A stretch of DNA of 31,650 bases from NCBI GenBank assembly GCA_900772435.1, contig CAAHEM010000116.1:1-31650 (forward strand), given 5' to 3'. Origin of the DNA: Bacilli bacterium (lineage in GTDB: Bacteria; Bacillota_I; Bacilli_A; RF39; UBA660). Position numbers and translations under genes: made by a program. This document shows positions 22,596 to 31,332 of this stretch, in pieces. The first letter of the stretch is position 1; every line of letters starts with the position of its first letter. The notes under the pieces were generated by a model. That model was not told the origin of the DNA. It did not search any database and saw only the letters and a program-made list of their open reading frames with translations.

Positions 22596-23487
22596 GATTA
22601 AAAAATATTTAATCCTTCTTTTATTAGTATTTTGTTTTATAAGAGTTGATGCGTTAATAAAGCCAACTAAAGATTTTTATGTAAATGATTATGATAATGT
22701 TTTAAATTATAATACAAAAAATTATATAAATACTAGGAGCGCAGAATTAGATAGAATAAGCAAGATACAAATTGTGGTCGCTACTATAAAAGATATGGAA
22801 GGTAAATCTATCGAAGAGTATGCAAATGAAGTATATAATACTTTTGGAATAGGATATGAAAGTAAAGGTATTTTAATATTACTTTGTAGAAATGAAAGAA
22901 AAATACGAATTGAAGTAGGAGATGGACTTGGTGGAATAATACCTGATGGCAAAGCAGGAAGAATTCTTGATAACTATGCAGTACCATATCTTAAAAATTA
23001 CGAGTGGAATAAGGGAATTAAGAATACCTATGATGCGATTTATAAAATAATAATAGAAGAATATAATTTACATTTAGATTACGATGAACCAAAAGAACAT
23101 AAAAAAACTGATAATGTCATAGTAGATAGTAACGCTAAATCTTTTGCATATAGCGCTCTCTTCGGGTTCATATTTGGTATTATAATGAATTTTATAGTTT
23201 TTGGTTCAAGTGCAAAGAAAAGATTAATATTTGCTTTTATATATGTGTTAATATTCATAGGTATACGTTTTATATGTAACAAATATAAAATAGATTTTAT
23301 ATTACAATTCCTTGAGGTAACAAATCTATTAACATATTTTATTTCTTTATATAATACGACACTTGTTTTAGAAGGCTCAAGATACGGCGGAGGTAGATTT
23401 AGTGGCAAAAGAGGCTTCGGAGGAGGCAGAAGCAGTTCCGGAGGTGGAGGTCACTCAAGTGGAGGAGGAGCATCAAGAGGTTTTTAA
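22582..23487 (+). CDS. TPM-domain membrane protein (YgcG-like)
   Basis: A 301-residue protein with a signal peptide or first helix (ILLLLVFCFIRVDA), a TPM domain at about 30-165 (FYVNDYDNVLN, IQIVVATIKDMEGKSIEEYA, GYESKGILILLCRNERKIRI, EVGDGLGGIIPDGKAGRILD), two to three membrane helices (about 190-210, 214-232) and a Gly/Ser-rich tail (GFGGGRSSSGGGG). This is the usual YgcG/LemA-partner layout; a phosphatase activity has been shown only for plant relatives. ATG 22582 is chosen because AAAGGTG (22567-22573) is its SD; it overlaps lemA by 14 bp. An in-frame GTG at 22558 has no SD. Confidence 0.9.
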   Translation: MLNSRIKKYLILLLLVFCFIRVDALIKPTKDFYVNDYDNVLNYNTKNYINTRSAELDRISKIQIVVATIKDMEGKSIEEYANEVYNTFGIGYESKGILILLCRNERKIRIEVGDGLGGIIPDGKAGRILDNYAVPYLKNYEWNKGIKNTYDAIYKIIIEEYNLHLDYDEPKEHKKTDNVIVDSNAKSFAYSALFGFIFGIIMNFIVFGSSAKKRLIFAFIYVLIFIGIRFICNKYKIDFILQFLEVTNLLTYFISLYNTTLVLEGSRYGGGRFSGKRGFGGGRSSSGGGGHSSGGGASRGF

Positions 23488-23509
23488 GTAGTAGAAATAC
23501 TACTTTTAT
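23486..23509 (+). terminator. Terminator of lemA-TPM operon
   Basis: AAGTAGTA (23486-23493), loop GAAA, TACTACTT (23498-23505), then T-rich. Overlaps the stop codon. Confidence 0.8.
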
Positions 23510-23552
23510 TTCGAAATTAAACCAATAGTATGTGTAAATAGTAAAAATAAAA

Positions 23553-23561
23553 TGTTATATT
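23553..23561 (+). promoter_or_regulatory. Extended -10 of the XRE regulator gene
   Basis: TGT-TATATT; the -35 region is poor. SD AAGAGAGGT follows at 23568-23576. Confidence 0.5.
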
Positions 23562-23581
23562 TATCTTAAGAGAGGTTATAT

Positions 23582-24784
23582 ATGAATCAAGAAAAAATAG
23601 GCAAATTTATTGCTAAATGTAGAAAAGATAAAAACTTAACACAAGAAGCATTAGCAGAGAAACTAGGTATAAGTATAAATGCAGTAAGTAAATGGGAAAG
23701 AGGGATTTCTTTTCCAGACGTTTCTTTATTTAAAAAATTATGTAGTGAACTTGATATAAGTATAGAAGAGTTAATAAATGGTGAAAAAAGTAGAAGTACT
23801 GAATCAAAAGATAAAGCAATTATTGCATCTTTAACTGAAAAAGATAAAGTCGAAAAGAAATCTAAAAAGAAAATAATCATACTTAGTATCTTTACATTAT
23901 TAATAATAACTTTTTCAGTTATTTATAGTAATACTTTAAAAATAAATTTAATAAATGAATCAAATGACTTATATGATAGAGCTATAGATTATTTAAGAAA
24001 TAAAGAATTTAAAAGTAATCCTGACTCATCAAAAGATGATTTTAATGTATTTTATAGTTATCATAGTTTTGGTATAGAAAAGAGAGGTAACTATAAATAT
24101 ATGTATATGTGGATTTATAGTGAAAGTGATTACTTAGAAGAAAAAGACTCACTTGCTATATCAACTGGAAGTTCAACTCCTGTAAAGATAACTTTAAAAG
24201 ATAATAAAGTTATAAATGCAGAATATCCAAAAGATGGTAATGAATATGCAAGTTCTATATATAAATTATTCCCAAGAACTATCGCAAAACAAGTATTAAA
24301 TTTTGATAATGAAAAAAATATAAATAAACTTTATAATGAGATGAGTACTAAGAAAAATAAATATTATAATTACTTAAATATGGATATGGGAAAACTTACT
24401 ATAGATGATATAAGTTATGGGGACCATATATTTAATATCACTAAAAGAAAAAAATGTGTAACAGTAAGTCTAGATATATATAAAAATAATAAGTATAGAT
24501 TAAGTACTGCATACAAAGCATGCAAACCAAATCAAACGTGTACAATGGAACTAAGATATACAAAATCAGTAGAAGGAACATATGACTATAATATAATGGA
24601 AATAATAAAACATAGTAGTGATGCCAATCTATTACAATTTAATAATGATAATATGCCAGTATATGAAATACATTCGGGGAAAGGTCAACACTTTATAACA
24701 GATGATGACAATAAACATTTAAAAGAATTCTTAAAAAGTATAAATGTAGATTTATCTCTTTGTGCAGAACCAGACTACAAGTGA
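23582..24784 (+). CDS. Membrane-bound XRE-family regulator with large ectodomain
   Basis: A 400-residue protein: residues 1-65 are a Cro/CI-type HTH (IGKFIAKCRKDKNLTQEALA, then AEKLGISINAVSKWERGISF), 66-97 a charged linker, 98-117 one membrane helix (KIIILSIFTLLIITFSVIYS), and about 280 residues outside. The outer part has two halves with beta-rich stretches (KYMYMWIYSESDYLEE, TCTMELRYTKSVEGTYDYN) and four cysteines between about 295 and 397; I cannot name its domain. A one-component transmembrane regulator sensing something outside and binding DNA inside is the natural reading, but target and signal are unknown. It stands alone with its own promoter and terminator. Confidence 0.85.
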   Translation: MNQEKIGKFIAKCRKDKNLTQEALAEKLGISINAVSKWERGISFPDVSLFKKLCSELDISIEELINGEKSRSTESKDKAIIASLTEKDKVEKKSKKKIIILSIFTLLIITFSVIYSNTLKINLINESNDLYDRAIDYLRNKEFKSNPDSSKDDFNVFYSYHSFGIEKRGNYKYMYMWIYSESDYLEEKDSLAISTGSSTPVKITLKDNKVINAEYPKDGNEYASSIYKLFPRTIAKQVLNFDNEKNINKLYNEMSTKKNKYYNYLNMDMGKLTIDDISYGDHIFNITKRKKCVTVSLDIYKNNKYRLSTAYKACKPNQTCTMELRYTKSVEGTYDYNIMEIIKHSSDANLLQFNNDNMPVYEIHSGKGQHFITDDDNKHLKEFLKSINVDLSLCAEPDYK

Positions 24785-24802
24785 TAGAAATATCACTTTT
24801 TA
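24779..24802 (+). terminator. Terminator of the XRE gene
   Basis: AAGTGATA (24779-24786), loop GAAA, TATCACTT (24791-24798), T run. Same design as the terminator at 23486. Confidence 0.8.
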
Positions 24803-24810
24803 AATACACA

Positions 24811-24833
24811 AAAAAAAGAAACCGAAGTTTCTT
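24811..24833 (-). terminator. Terminator of the PilB gene
   Basis: On the minus strand AAGAAAC, loop TTCG, GTTTCTT, then seven T. A UUCG tetraloop terminator overlapping the stop codon. Confidence 0.85.
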
Positions 24834-26256
24834 ATAAATTGAAATATTCTATTTCTCCGGGTTTAACATTATCATGCGGTATTTCATTTTTATGATTATC
24901 TGGATCACTTGGAATCAATGATTCATAATCTATATCAGGCTCATTAGACATAATTTCTAATTTATCTTCATGATGATCTACATTAACAATTTCGGGTTTA
25001 TTATTTTCATTATGATTTAGGCTATCATTTATACTATTTTGTAAATTATCATCATCATAATTAGATAAGTCATTGTCAAGATCAACTGCCTTAAGTATTT
25101 CACTAAATGATGTTTCTCCAAGTAATACTTTATCAAGTCCATCTTGAAGTAGAGTAACTACATCACTTTTATATACAAGTTTTCTAAGTTCATGTTTAGG
25201 CATTGCATTAGTAATAGCATCTCTAATGTCTTCATTGATAATTAATACTTCATAAAGGCCAATACGTCCAGTATAACCTCTAAAACATTTATCACAGCCA
25301 TCTTTATTAGCATCAAACATTTGATTAACATCTTTATTTAATACTTTTTTAAATACACTTTTTTCATATGGAGTAGTATCTCTTAATTGTTTACAATGAG
25401 GACAAAGACGTCTTGCTAATTTTTGAGATATGATTCCAGTAAGAGCAGAACCAAGTAAATAACGTTCTACATCCATATCAGTAAGTCTTTCAATTGTATT
25501 AAGTGAGTTATTTGTGTGTATTGTTGATAATACTTTGTGTCCAGTAATAGAAGCACGAACAGCAATTCTAGCAGTTTCATCGTCACGAATTTCTCCGATC
25601 ATTATAATATCAGGGTCTTGACGCAAGATACTTCTTAAAACGTTAGCAAATGTAAGACCAATCTCACTTTGAGCTTGTACTTGGTTAATACCTGCTATAT
25701 CCATTTCAACTGGGTCTTCAACTGTAATTATATTAACATCAGGAGTATTCATCTTTTGAAGAATAGAGTAAACTGTAGTAGATTTACCTGAACCAGTAGC
25801 ACCAGTTACAAGTATAATACCATTTGGTACTTTAACCATTTTTTCAATTTTTTCTAAACTATCTTCAGAAAATCCTAATGTATCAAGTCCTTGTAAACTC
25901 TTTGAATAGTCAAGGATACGAATAACCACTTTTTCACCACAGTTAGTAGGAAGAGAAGAAACACGAAGATCAAGCATTTTTTTACCAATTCTACTTTTAA
26001 TCGCACCATCTTGAGGTAAACGAGTCTCCATAATATTCATTCCAGCTATCATCTTAATACGAGAAATCATATTACGTTTATATTTACCAGGTATAATAGA
26101 ATAATCTGACAAAATACCATCTATACGAATTCTAATTTTAATATTTTCTTTAGAAGGATCAAAGTGAATATCACTAACGTTCTTCTTAACAGCGTCCATA
26201 ATTATCTCATTAACGATTTCAACTATAGGCATTTTCTCAAAGTCAAATTCCTTCAT
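24832..26256 (-). CDS. Type IV pilus/competence assembly ATPase (PilB/GspE/ComGA family)
   Basis: Cytoplasmic hexameric ATPase that powers pilus extension. The 474-residue protein has the N2 domain (DIHFDPSKENIKIRIRIDG), Walker A GATGSGKST (about 152-160), the Asp box, Walker B IIMIGEIRDDETARIAVRA, the His box LSTIHTNNS, and two CxxC zinc pairs (CPHC 285-288, CDKC 321-324) typical of PilB/GspE. The long N1 domain of classical PilB is missing, as in ComGA. Unusual: an acidic, Asn-rich C-terminal tail of about 80 residues (393-474) with no fold I recognise. SD AGAGGTAC. Divergent from a prepilin gene; the partner platform (PilC/ComGB) and the peptidase are not here. Confidence 0.93.
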   Translation of the reverse strand: MKEFDFEKMPIVEIVNEIIMDAVKKNVSDIHFDPSKENIKIRIRIDGILSDYSIIPGKYKRNMISRIKMIAGMNIMETRLPQDGAIKSRIGKKMLDLRVSSLPTNCGEKVVIRILDYSKSLQGLDTLGFSEDSLEKIEKMVKVPNGIILVTGATGSGKSTTVYSILQKMNTPDVNIITVEDPVEMDIAGINQVQAQSEIGLTFANVLRSILRQDPDIIMIGEIRDDETARIAVRASITGHKVLSTIHTNNSLNTIERLTDMDVERYLLGSALTGIISQKLARRLCPHCKQLRDTTPYEKSVFKKVLNKDVNQMFDANKDGCDKCFRGYTGRIGLYEVLIINEDIRDAITNAMPKHELRKLVYKSDVVTLLQDGLDKVLLGETSFSEILKAVDLDNDLSNYDDDNLQNSINDSLNHNENNKPEIVNVDHHEDKLEIMSNEPDIDYESLIPSDPDNHKNEIPHDNVKPGEIEYFNL

Positions 26257-26283
26257 AACGTACCTCTTTCTATTCTAATATAT

Positions 26284-26312
26284 ATTATATATGAGAATTA
26301 ATATTATTTCAA
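26284..26312 (-). promoter_or_regulatory. PilB gene promoter
   Basis: Minus strand: TTGAAA (26307-26312), 17 bp, perfect TATAAT (26284-26289). Confidence 0.8.
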
Positions 26313-26320
26313 CAAAATTA

Positions 26321-26349
26321 TTGTTATTATTTTTAAAATTTGTTATACT
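26321..26349 (+). promoter_or_regulatory. Promoter of prepilin-proS-28510 operon
   Basis: TTGTTA (26321-26326), 17 bp, TATACT (26344-26349) preceded by TGT (extended -10). Only 8 bp separate its -35 from the -35 of the divergent PilB gene, so the two pilus genes share a control region. Confidence 0.75.
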
Positions 26350-26371
26350 TTTTTATAGTAGGAGAGCATGT

Positions 26372-26797
26372 ATGAAGAAAGAAAATGGTTTTACAATGAT
26401 AGAACTTTTAGCAGTACTAGGAATACTTGGATTACTAGCGATAGTAATTATTCCAAATGTTTCATCTTTAAGAAAAAAAACACTAAAACAAACTTATGAT
26501 AATAGAGTTAATCAAGTTAAAATAGCTGCTAAAGAATGGGGAAGTAATAATCTAATTAGTGTTCCATCATCAGTATCAAGAGAATATACTGATCAAAATA
26601 CATGTGATGATGACTGTGTATGTGTAACAATACAAGAACTTATAACAGAAGGTTATTTATCAGGAGATAAAAATGAAAAAAAGACTCTTACAAATCCGAT
26701 AACAAAAAAAGAAATGAATAAATTATTAGTATGTGTAAGATACGATACAAATGATATAGAAACAAGAGATTTAATTTCATACATAGTAGGTGAGTAA
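26372..26797 (+). CDS. Type IV prepilin (pseudopilin) protein
   Basis: A 141-residue protein with the class III signal KKENG then FTMIELLAVLGILGLLAIVI (cut after Gly6, Glu5 kept in the mature form), the VPN-like IIPNVSSLRKK, and a pilin ectodomain (VNQVKIAAKEWGSNN, CVCVTIQELITEGYLSGD, KLLVCVRYDTND) with four cysteines (TCDDDCVC and LLVC). Length is typical for a pilin. ATG 26372 is set by SD GGAGAG (26361-26366); the frame is open upstream, but into the promoter. proS follows with its SD inside the 3' end of this gene. Confidence 0.88.
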   Translation: MKKENGFTMIELLAVLGILGLLAIVIIPNVSSLRKKTLKQTYDNRVNQVKIAAKEWGSNNLISVPSSVSREYTDQNTCDDDCVCVTIQELITEGYLSGDKNEKKTLTNPITKKEMNKLLVCVRYDTNDIETRDLISYIVGE

Positions 26798-26798
26798 C

Positions 26799-28499
26799 AT
26801 GAGAATGTCTAATAACTTTTTTATAACACGCAAAGAATTTCCAAATGATGAAGAATGTTTATCAGCAAAACTATTAATTAAAAGTGGAATGATATATAAA
26901 AATGATAATGGTATTTACTCATACTTACCAATGGGATTAAAAGTATTAGAAAATGTTAAAAATATTATTAGAGAAGAAATGAAAAAAAATAATGCTGATG
27001 AAGTATTAATGCCATCTCTAGTAGATAGAAACGTTTTTGAACTTACTAATAGAGAAAAAATATTTGGAAAAGAAATATTTAATATAAAAGGTAGAAATAA
27101 CAAAGAATATTCTCTTTGCCCAACACATGAAGAATTATTTGCATTACTAGTAAGAAATAAAATTAGAAGTTATAAAGATCTTCATTTTACATTATTTCAA
27201 TTAAGTAACAAGTTTAGAGATGAAGTTCATCCAGAATATGGACTTATAAGAAAAAAAGAATTCTATATGGCAGATGCTTATAGTTTTGATGCTGATGAAA
27301 GTGGTCTTGATATAAGTTATGACAAAATGTATCAAACTTTTAATAATGTTTTCAAAAGATTAAATATAGATACTATGGTTGTAAGAGCAGATCCAGATTC
27401 AATGAAAGGAACTTCAAGCGAAGAATTTCAAGTAATTTGTGATTATGGTGATAATGAAGTAGTAAGATGCAAAAAATGTAGTTATAGTACAAATATCGAA
27501 GATGCATCTTCATATGATTTATATAAAAAAGAAGATCAACATTTAAAAAGCAGACAATTAATATATACACCAAACAAAAAGTCAATAAAGAGTTTAACAG
27601 AATTTTTACAAGTACCAGCAAAAAATATTATAAAATCACTTATTATAAAAGTAGATGAAACATATAAAATGATTTTATTAAGAGCTGATGCTGAACTTAA
27701 TATAAATAAACTAAAAAAAGTATTAAAGTGTGACAATATAGAAATACCAAGTGAGTATGAACTTGATAGAATAGGTACAAAAGTTGGCTATATTGGCCCT
27801 GTTAAAACAACAATGACAGTAATCGCAGATAACGAAGTTAAAAGTATGTATAATGCAATTTGTGGAAGCAATAGAGAAAATTATCATTATAAGAACGTAA
27901 CACCAGGAATAGATTTTAGAGTAAATAAATATGCAGATATTAAATTATTCAATGAAAACTCTAGATGTCCAAAATGCAAAAGTGAATGTGAAATAATAAG
28001 AGGCATCGAAGTAGGCCATATATTCAAACTTGAAACAAATTATAGTGAAGTTTATAATCTAAGATACTTAGATGAAGTAAATGAATTAAATTATGTTCAT
28101 ATGGGATCATACGGAATTGGTCTTGATAGATGCATTTCAGCAATCGTAGAAAAACATAACGATGAAAAAGGAATTATTTGGCCAATGGAAGTAGCTCCAT
28201 ATAAAGTAGCAATTGTAATTATAAATGTTAATGATAAAGAAACATACAAATACGCAAGTAATCTTTATAAAAAACTAGAACAACTAGGTATAGATACAAT
28301 TCTAGACGATAGAAAAGAAACCGTAGGAATAAAGTTTAATGATATGGACTTAATGGGAATTCCAATTAGAATAACAATAGGAAGAAAACTAGAAGAAGGT
28401 ATGGTTGAATTCAAATTAAGAGATGAAGAACATAGTCATGACATTGATAGAGATGTTATCATAAAAACAATAATAGATACAATAAACAAAAAGAAATAG
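26799..28499 (+). CDS. proS: Prolyl-tRNA synthetase
   Basis: Charges tRNA-Pro. The 566-residue protein is the bacterial type: motif 1 region LPMGLKVLENVKNIIREEMK, motif 2 FQLSNKFRDEVHPEYGLIRK then EFYMADAYSFD, an inserted editing domain of the YbaK type (about 225-395; FLQVPAKNIIKSLI, IGPVKTTMTVIADNEV), motif 3 HMGSYGIGLDRCISAIVE, and the anticodon-binding domain (APYKVAIVIINVND, GIDTILDDRKETVGIKFND). Bacterial ProRS is usually about 570 residues. ATG 26799 has TAGGTGAG as SD; GTG 26790 lies inside it. Placing this housekeeping gene behind a pilin gene is unusual. Confidence 0.96.
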   Translation: MRMSNNFFITRKEFPNDEECLSAKLLIKSGMIYKNDNGIYSYLPMGLKVLENVKNIIREEMKKNNADEVLMPSLVDRNVFELTNREKIFGKEIFNIKGRNNKEYSLCPTHEELFALLVRNKIRSYKDLHFTLFQLSNKFRDEVHPEYGLIRKKEFYMADAYSFDADESGLDISYDKMYQTFNNVFKRLNIDTMVVRADPDSMKGTSSEEFQVICDYGDNEVVRCKKCSYSTNIEDASSYDLYKKEDQHLKSRQLIYTPNKKSIKSLTEFLQVPAKNIIKSLIIKVDETYKMILLRADAELNINKLKKVLKCDNIEIPSEYELDRIGTKVGYIGPVKTTMTVIADNEVKSMYNAICGSNRENYHYKNVTPGIDFRVNKYADIKLFNENSRCPKCKSECEIIRGIEVGHIFKLETNYSEVYNLRYLDEVNELNYVHMGSYGIGLDRCISAIVEKHNDEKGIIWPMEVAPYKVAIVIINVNDKETYKYASNLYKKLEQLGIDTILDDRKETVGIKFNDMDLMGIPIRITIGRKLEEGMVEFKLRDEEHSHDIDRDVIIKTIIDTINKKK

Positions 28500-28509
28500 A
28501 AAGGAAATC

Positions 28510-29034
28510 ATGAAAAAGAAATTATTATTAACAATATTTTTATTAGTCATACCATTCATAATAGATGCTAAAATGAAAAATAACTTTTATCGCTCTTCGG
28601 CATCCGCAGCTAAATATATTATTGATGTTTTAGATGGTAGACATTATGACATGTTACATCGATACGAATTTAAAGATAATTCAACAACTAATTATAATGT
28701 TCCATTTAGATATGAAGGTGGAGTGCTTAGTGGAGAAGATTATTTTTATGGTGGCGGACTATTAAATCTTGATGAATTTAACATTTCAAAAGATAAACAG
28801 GGGAATACATATTTATATAATGGCAATGATTACTGGACTATGACAACAGATGGAGATAAAGCATATAAAATAACTAATACTACAGCTAAACAAACAGTTT
28901 TAGAAGACATTTCTTCAACATCCGGAACAAGAGTAACAGAATATTTAAAAGAAGTAGATGAATTGGATTACACATATTTGCTTGGAAGTGGAAGTTACGT
29001 AGATCCTTGGTATTACTATAGAATACCACAATAG
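28510..29034 (+). CDS. Secreted protein of unknown function
   Basis: A 174-residue protein with a signal peptide (KKKLLLTIFLLVIPFIIDAK; cleavage probably near Ala20). The mature part is rich in Tyr, Asp and Gly with short beta motifs (YEGGVLSGEDYFYGGG, NTYLYNGNDYWTMTTDGDK) and ends in LLGSGSYVDPWYYYRIPQ, a GSGxYxDPW ending like those in surface and pilin-type proteins of low-GC bacteria. No cysteine. I do not know the family. It is 10 bp after proS with SD AGAAAGGAAA and is the last gene of the prepilin-proS operon, so a surface role with the pilus is plausible. Confidence 0.75.
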   Translation: MKKKLLLTIFLLVIPFIIDAKMKNNFYRSSASAAKYIIDVLDGRHYDMLHRYEFKDNSTTNYNVPFRYEGGVLSGEDYFYGGGLLNLDEFNISKDKQGNTYLYNGNDYWTMTTDGDKAYKITNTTAKQTVLEDISSTSGTRVTEYLKEVDELDYTYLLGSGSYVDPWYYYRIPQ

Positions 29035-29042
29035 AAAATATA

Positions 29043-29076
29043 AAAGAAATTAAACAAAATTAATTTCTTTTTTTAA
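29043..29076 (+). terminator. Terminator of the prepilin-proS-28510 operon
   Basis: AAAGAAATTAA (29043-29053), 6-nt loop, TTAATTTCTTT (29060-29070), T run. Confidence 0.85.
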
Positions 29077-29091
29077 TTTATTTAAAAATTA

Positions 29092-29120
29092 TTTACTTAA
29101 AATTTTTACTTTGATATAAT
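29092..29120 (+). promoter_or_regulatory. Promoter of the arc operon
   Basis: TTTACT (29092-29097), 17 bp, perfect TATAAT (29115-29120) with TGA before it (extended -10). No clear ArgR or CRP site was seen. Confidence 0.8.
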
Positions 29121-29152
29121 AAAAGAGAAAATAGATAATAAAGGAGAGTTGA

Positions 29153-30388
29153 ATGAAACCAATAAATGTAACAAGTGAGATAAACCCACTAAAAAAAGTA
29201 TTAGTTCATAGACCTGGTAGAGAATTATTGAATCTTACACCGGATAGTCTTAGTAGATTACTATTTGATGATATTCCATACTTACCAGTTGCCCAAGAAG
29301 AACACGATGAATTCGTAAGAATATTAAAAGACAATGGAGTAGAAGTAGTATATTTAGAAGACTTAATGACTGAAGTACTAGACCAAGATCCTGAAATTAG
29401 AGAAAGATTTATTACTCAATTTATTTATGAAGCAGGTATTCGTACTCCAAAATATAGAGGACTTGTATATGAATACTTATCATCAATAGAGAATAATAGA
29501 CTTCTAGTTTTAAAAACTATGGAAGGAATTATTAATAATGAAGTAATTAAAGCCAAAGCTAAAAAAGGCAAAAGTTTAGTAGACTCAATCAAAGAAGATA
29601 CTCAATTCGTAGTAGACCCTATGCCAAACTTATACTTTACTCGTGATCCATTTGCATCAATTGGAAATGGTGTATCACTAAATAGAATGTACTCAGTTAC
29701 TCGTAATAGAGAAACAATATATGCAGAATATATATTTGAGTATCATCCAGACTATAAAGGACAAGTAGATAAGTATTTTGATAGATATAGTGCTTATCAT
29801 ATTGAAGGTGGAGATGTTCTTAATTTAAATGAACATATCTTAGCAATAGGAATTAGTCAAAGAACATGTGCTGATGCTATAGAAGAATTAGCATATAAAG
29901 TGTTTGCTGATAAAGATGCTAAAATTGATACTATCTTAGCATTTACCATTCCAGAATGTCGTGCATTCATGCATTTAGACACTGTATTTACTCAAATAGA
30001 CGTAGATAAATTTACTTATCACCCAGGAATTATGGGAACACTTAAAGTATTTGAAATAACTAGTGATGGTGAAGGAGGACTTAATGTTAAAGAAAGAAAT
30101 GCTTCACTTGAAAAGATATTAGAAGATTATCTTCAAAGAAAAATAACTTTAATACCATGTGCTGGTGGAGATAAGATTGGTGCAGAAAGAGAGCAATGGA
30201 ACGATGGAAGTAATACATTATGTATAGCTCCAGGAGTAGTTATTGTTTATGATAGAAATAATATTACTAATGAATTATTAAGAGACAATGGAATTAAAGT
30301 TCTTGAAATGCATAGTGCAGAATTATCTAGAGGTAGAGGTGGTCCAAGATGTATGTCAATGCCTTTAGTAAGAGCTGACAAGCCTTGA
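29153..30388 (+). CDS. arcA: Arginine deiminase
   Basis: Hydrolyses arginine to citrulline and ammonia, the first step of the arginine deiminase pathway, which yields ATP without respiration and raises pH. The 411 residues match the family length. Seen: the start ITSEINPLKKVLVHRPGREL-like segment, PNLYFTRDPFASIGNGV, the EGGDVLNL loop, HLDTVFTQIDVDKF (His and Asp of the active site), and the nucleophile Cys400 in RGGPRCMSMPLVR. SD AAGGAGAG at 29141-29148. Stop TGA overlaps the TTG start of arcC (TTGA). No ornithine carbamoyltransferase gene lies between arcA and arcC; it may be elsewhere. Confidence 0.98.
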   Translation: MKPINVTSEINPLKKVLVHRPGRELLNLTPDSLSRLLFDDIPYLPVAQEEHDEFVRILKDNGVEVVYLEDLMTEVLDQDPEIRERFITQFIYEAGIRTPKYRGLVYEYLSSIENNRLLVLKTMEGIINNEVIKAKAKKGKSLVDSIKEDTQFVVDPMPNLYFTRDPFASIGNGVSLNRMYSVTRNRETIYAEYIFEYHPDYKGQVDKYFDRYSAYHIEGGDVLNLNEHILAIGISQRTCADAIEELAYKVFADKDAKIDTILAFTIPECRAFMHLDTVFTQIDVDKFTYHPGIMGTLKVFEITSDGEGGLNVKERNASLEKILEDYLQRKITLIPCAGGDKIGAEREQWNDGSNTLCIAPGVVIVYDRNNITNELLRDNGIKVLEMHSAELSRGRGGPRCMSMPLVRADKP

Positions 30389-31332
30389 AAAAAAATAAAA
30401 GTATTGTAGTAGCTTTAGGTGGAAATGCTCTTGGAAATAATCCTGAAGAGCAACTAAAGCTAGTTAAGAACACTGCCAAATCAATAGTAGATTTAGTTAG
30501 TGAAGGATATAATGTAGTTGTAAGCCACGGAAATGGACCTCAAGTGGGAATGATTAACCTAGCATTTGAGGAATCTAAAGACACACCAAATATGCCATTC
30601 GCAGAATGTGGTGCGATGAGTCAAGGATACATAGGTTATCACTTACAACAAGCAATTCAAACTGAATTGAAAGCAAGGGGTATCAATAAAGGATGCGCAG
30701 CAGTAGTTACACAAGTACTTGTTGATAAAAAAGACCCAGCTTTTAATAAACCAGATAAACCTGTTGGTTCGTTTTACACAAAAAAAGAAGCAGATAAAAT
30801 TGCTTCTGAAAAAGGGTATACGTTCACAGAAGACGCTGGAAGAGGCTATAGGAGAGTTGTACCTTCTCCTAAACCTATAGAAATAGTAGAACTTGATTTA
30901 ATCAAAGACCTTTTAGATCAAGGAAATATTGTTATAGTATCAGGAGGAGGAGGAATACCAGTTGTTAGGGAAGGTGGTTCTTTAAAAGGAGTAGCAGCTG
31001 TTATTGATAAAGATAGATCTAGTTCACTTTTAGCAAGAAAACTAGATGCAGATATCTTATTAATACTTACTACAGTAGAAAAAGTTTCACTTAAATATAA
31101 CACAGTCGACCAAATTAATATTCATAATTTAGAAGTATCTGAAGCAAAAAAATACATCAAATCTGGTGAATTTGCTAAAGGAAGCATGCTTCCAAAAGTA
31201 GAATCTTGTATAGATTTTTGTGAATACAAAGAGGGTGGCGTTGGTATTATCACATCACTTGATTGTGCCAAAGAGGCTATCAATGAAGAAACAGGTACAA
31301 TAATTAGAAATACGAAAAAGGGAGGCAAAAAA
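30385..31332 (+). CDS. arcC: Carbamate kinase, with no stop codon before the transporter
   Basis: Makes ATP from carbamoyl phosphate and ADP, the last step of the arginine deiminase pathway. Read from TTG 30385 (overlapping the arcA stop): KKNKSIVVALGGNALG, SHGNGPQVG, GAMSQGYIGYHLQQA, KPVGSFYTKKEADKIA, GRGYRRVVPSPKP, VSGGGGIPVV, DKDRSSSLLA, ILTTVEKV, FAKGSMLPKVE and a GVGIITSLDCA C-terminus. This is the full family set. An in-frame TGA at 30376 excludes an earlier start. The frame has no stop: it passes through NTKKGGKK into the transporter at 31333, so 316 codons are counted here only up to that ATG. Confidence 0.92.

Noticed and set aside
23486..24802. The two GAAA-loop hairpins as ends of a mobile element
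   Set aside because: They share only loop and general design; the stems differ, and each fits a terminator behind its own gene.
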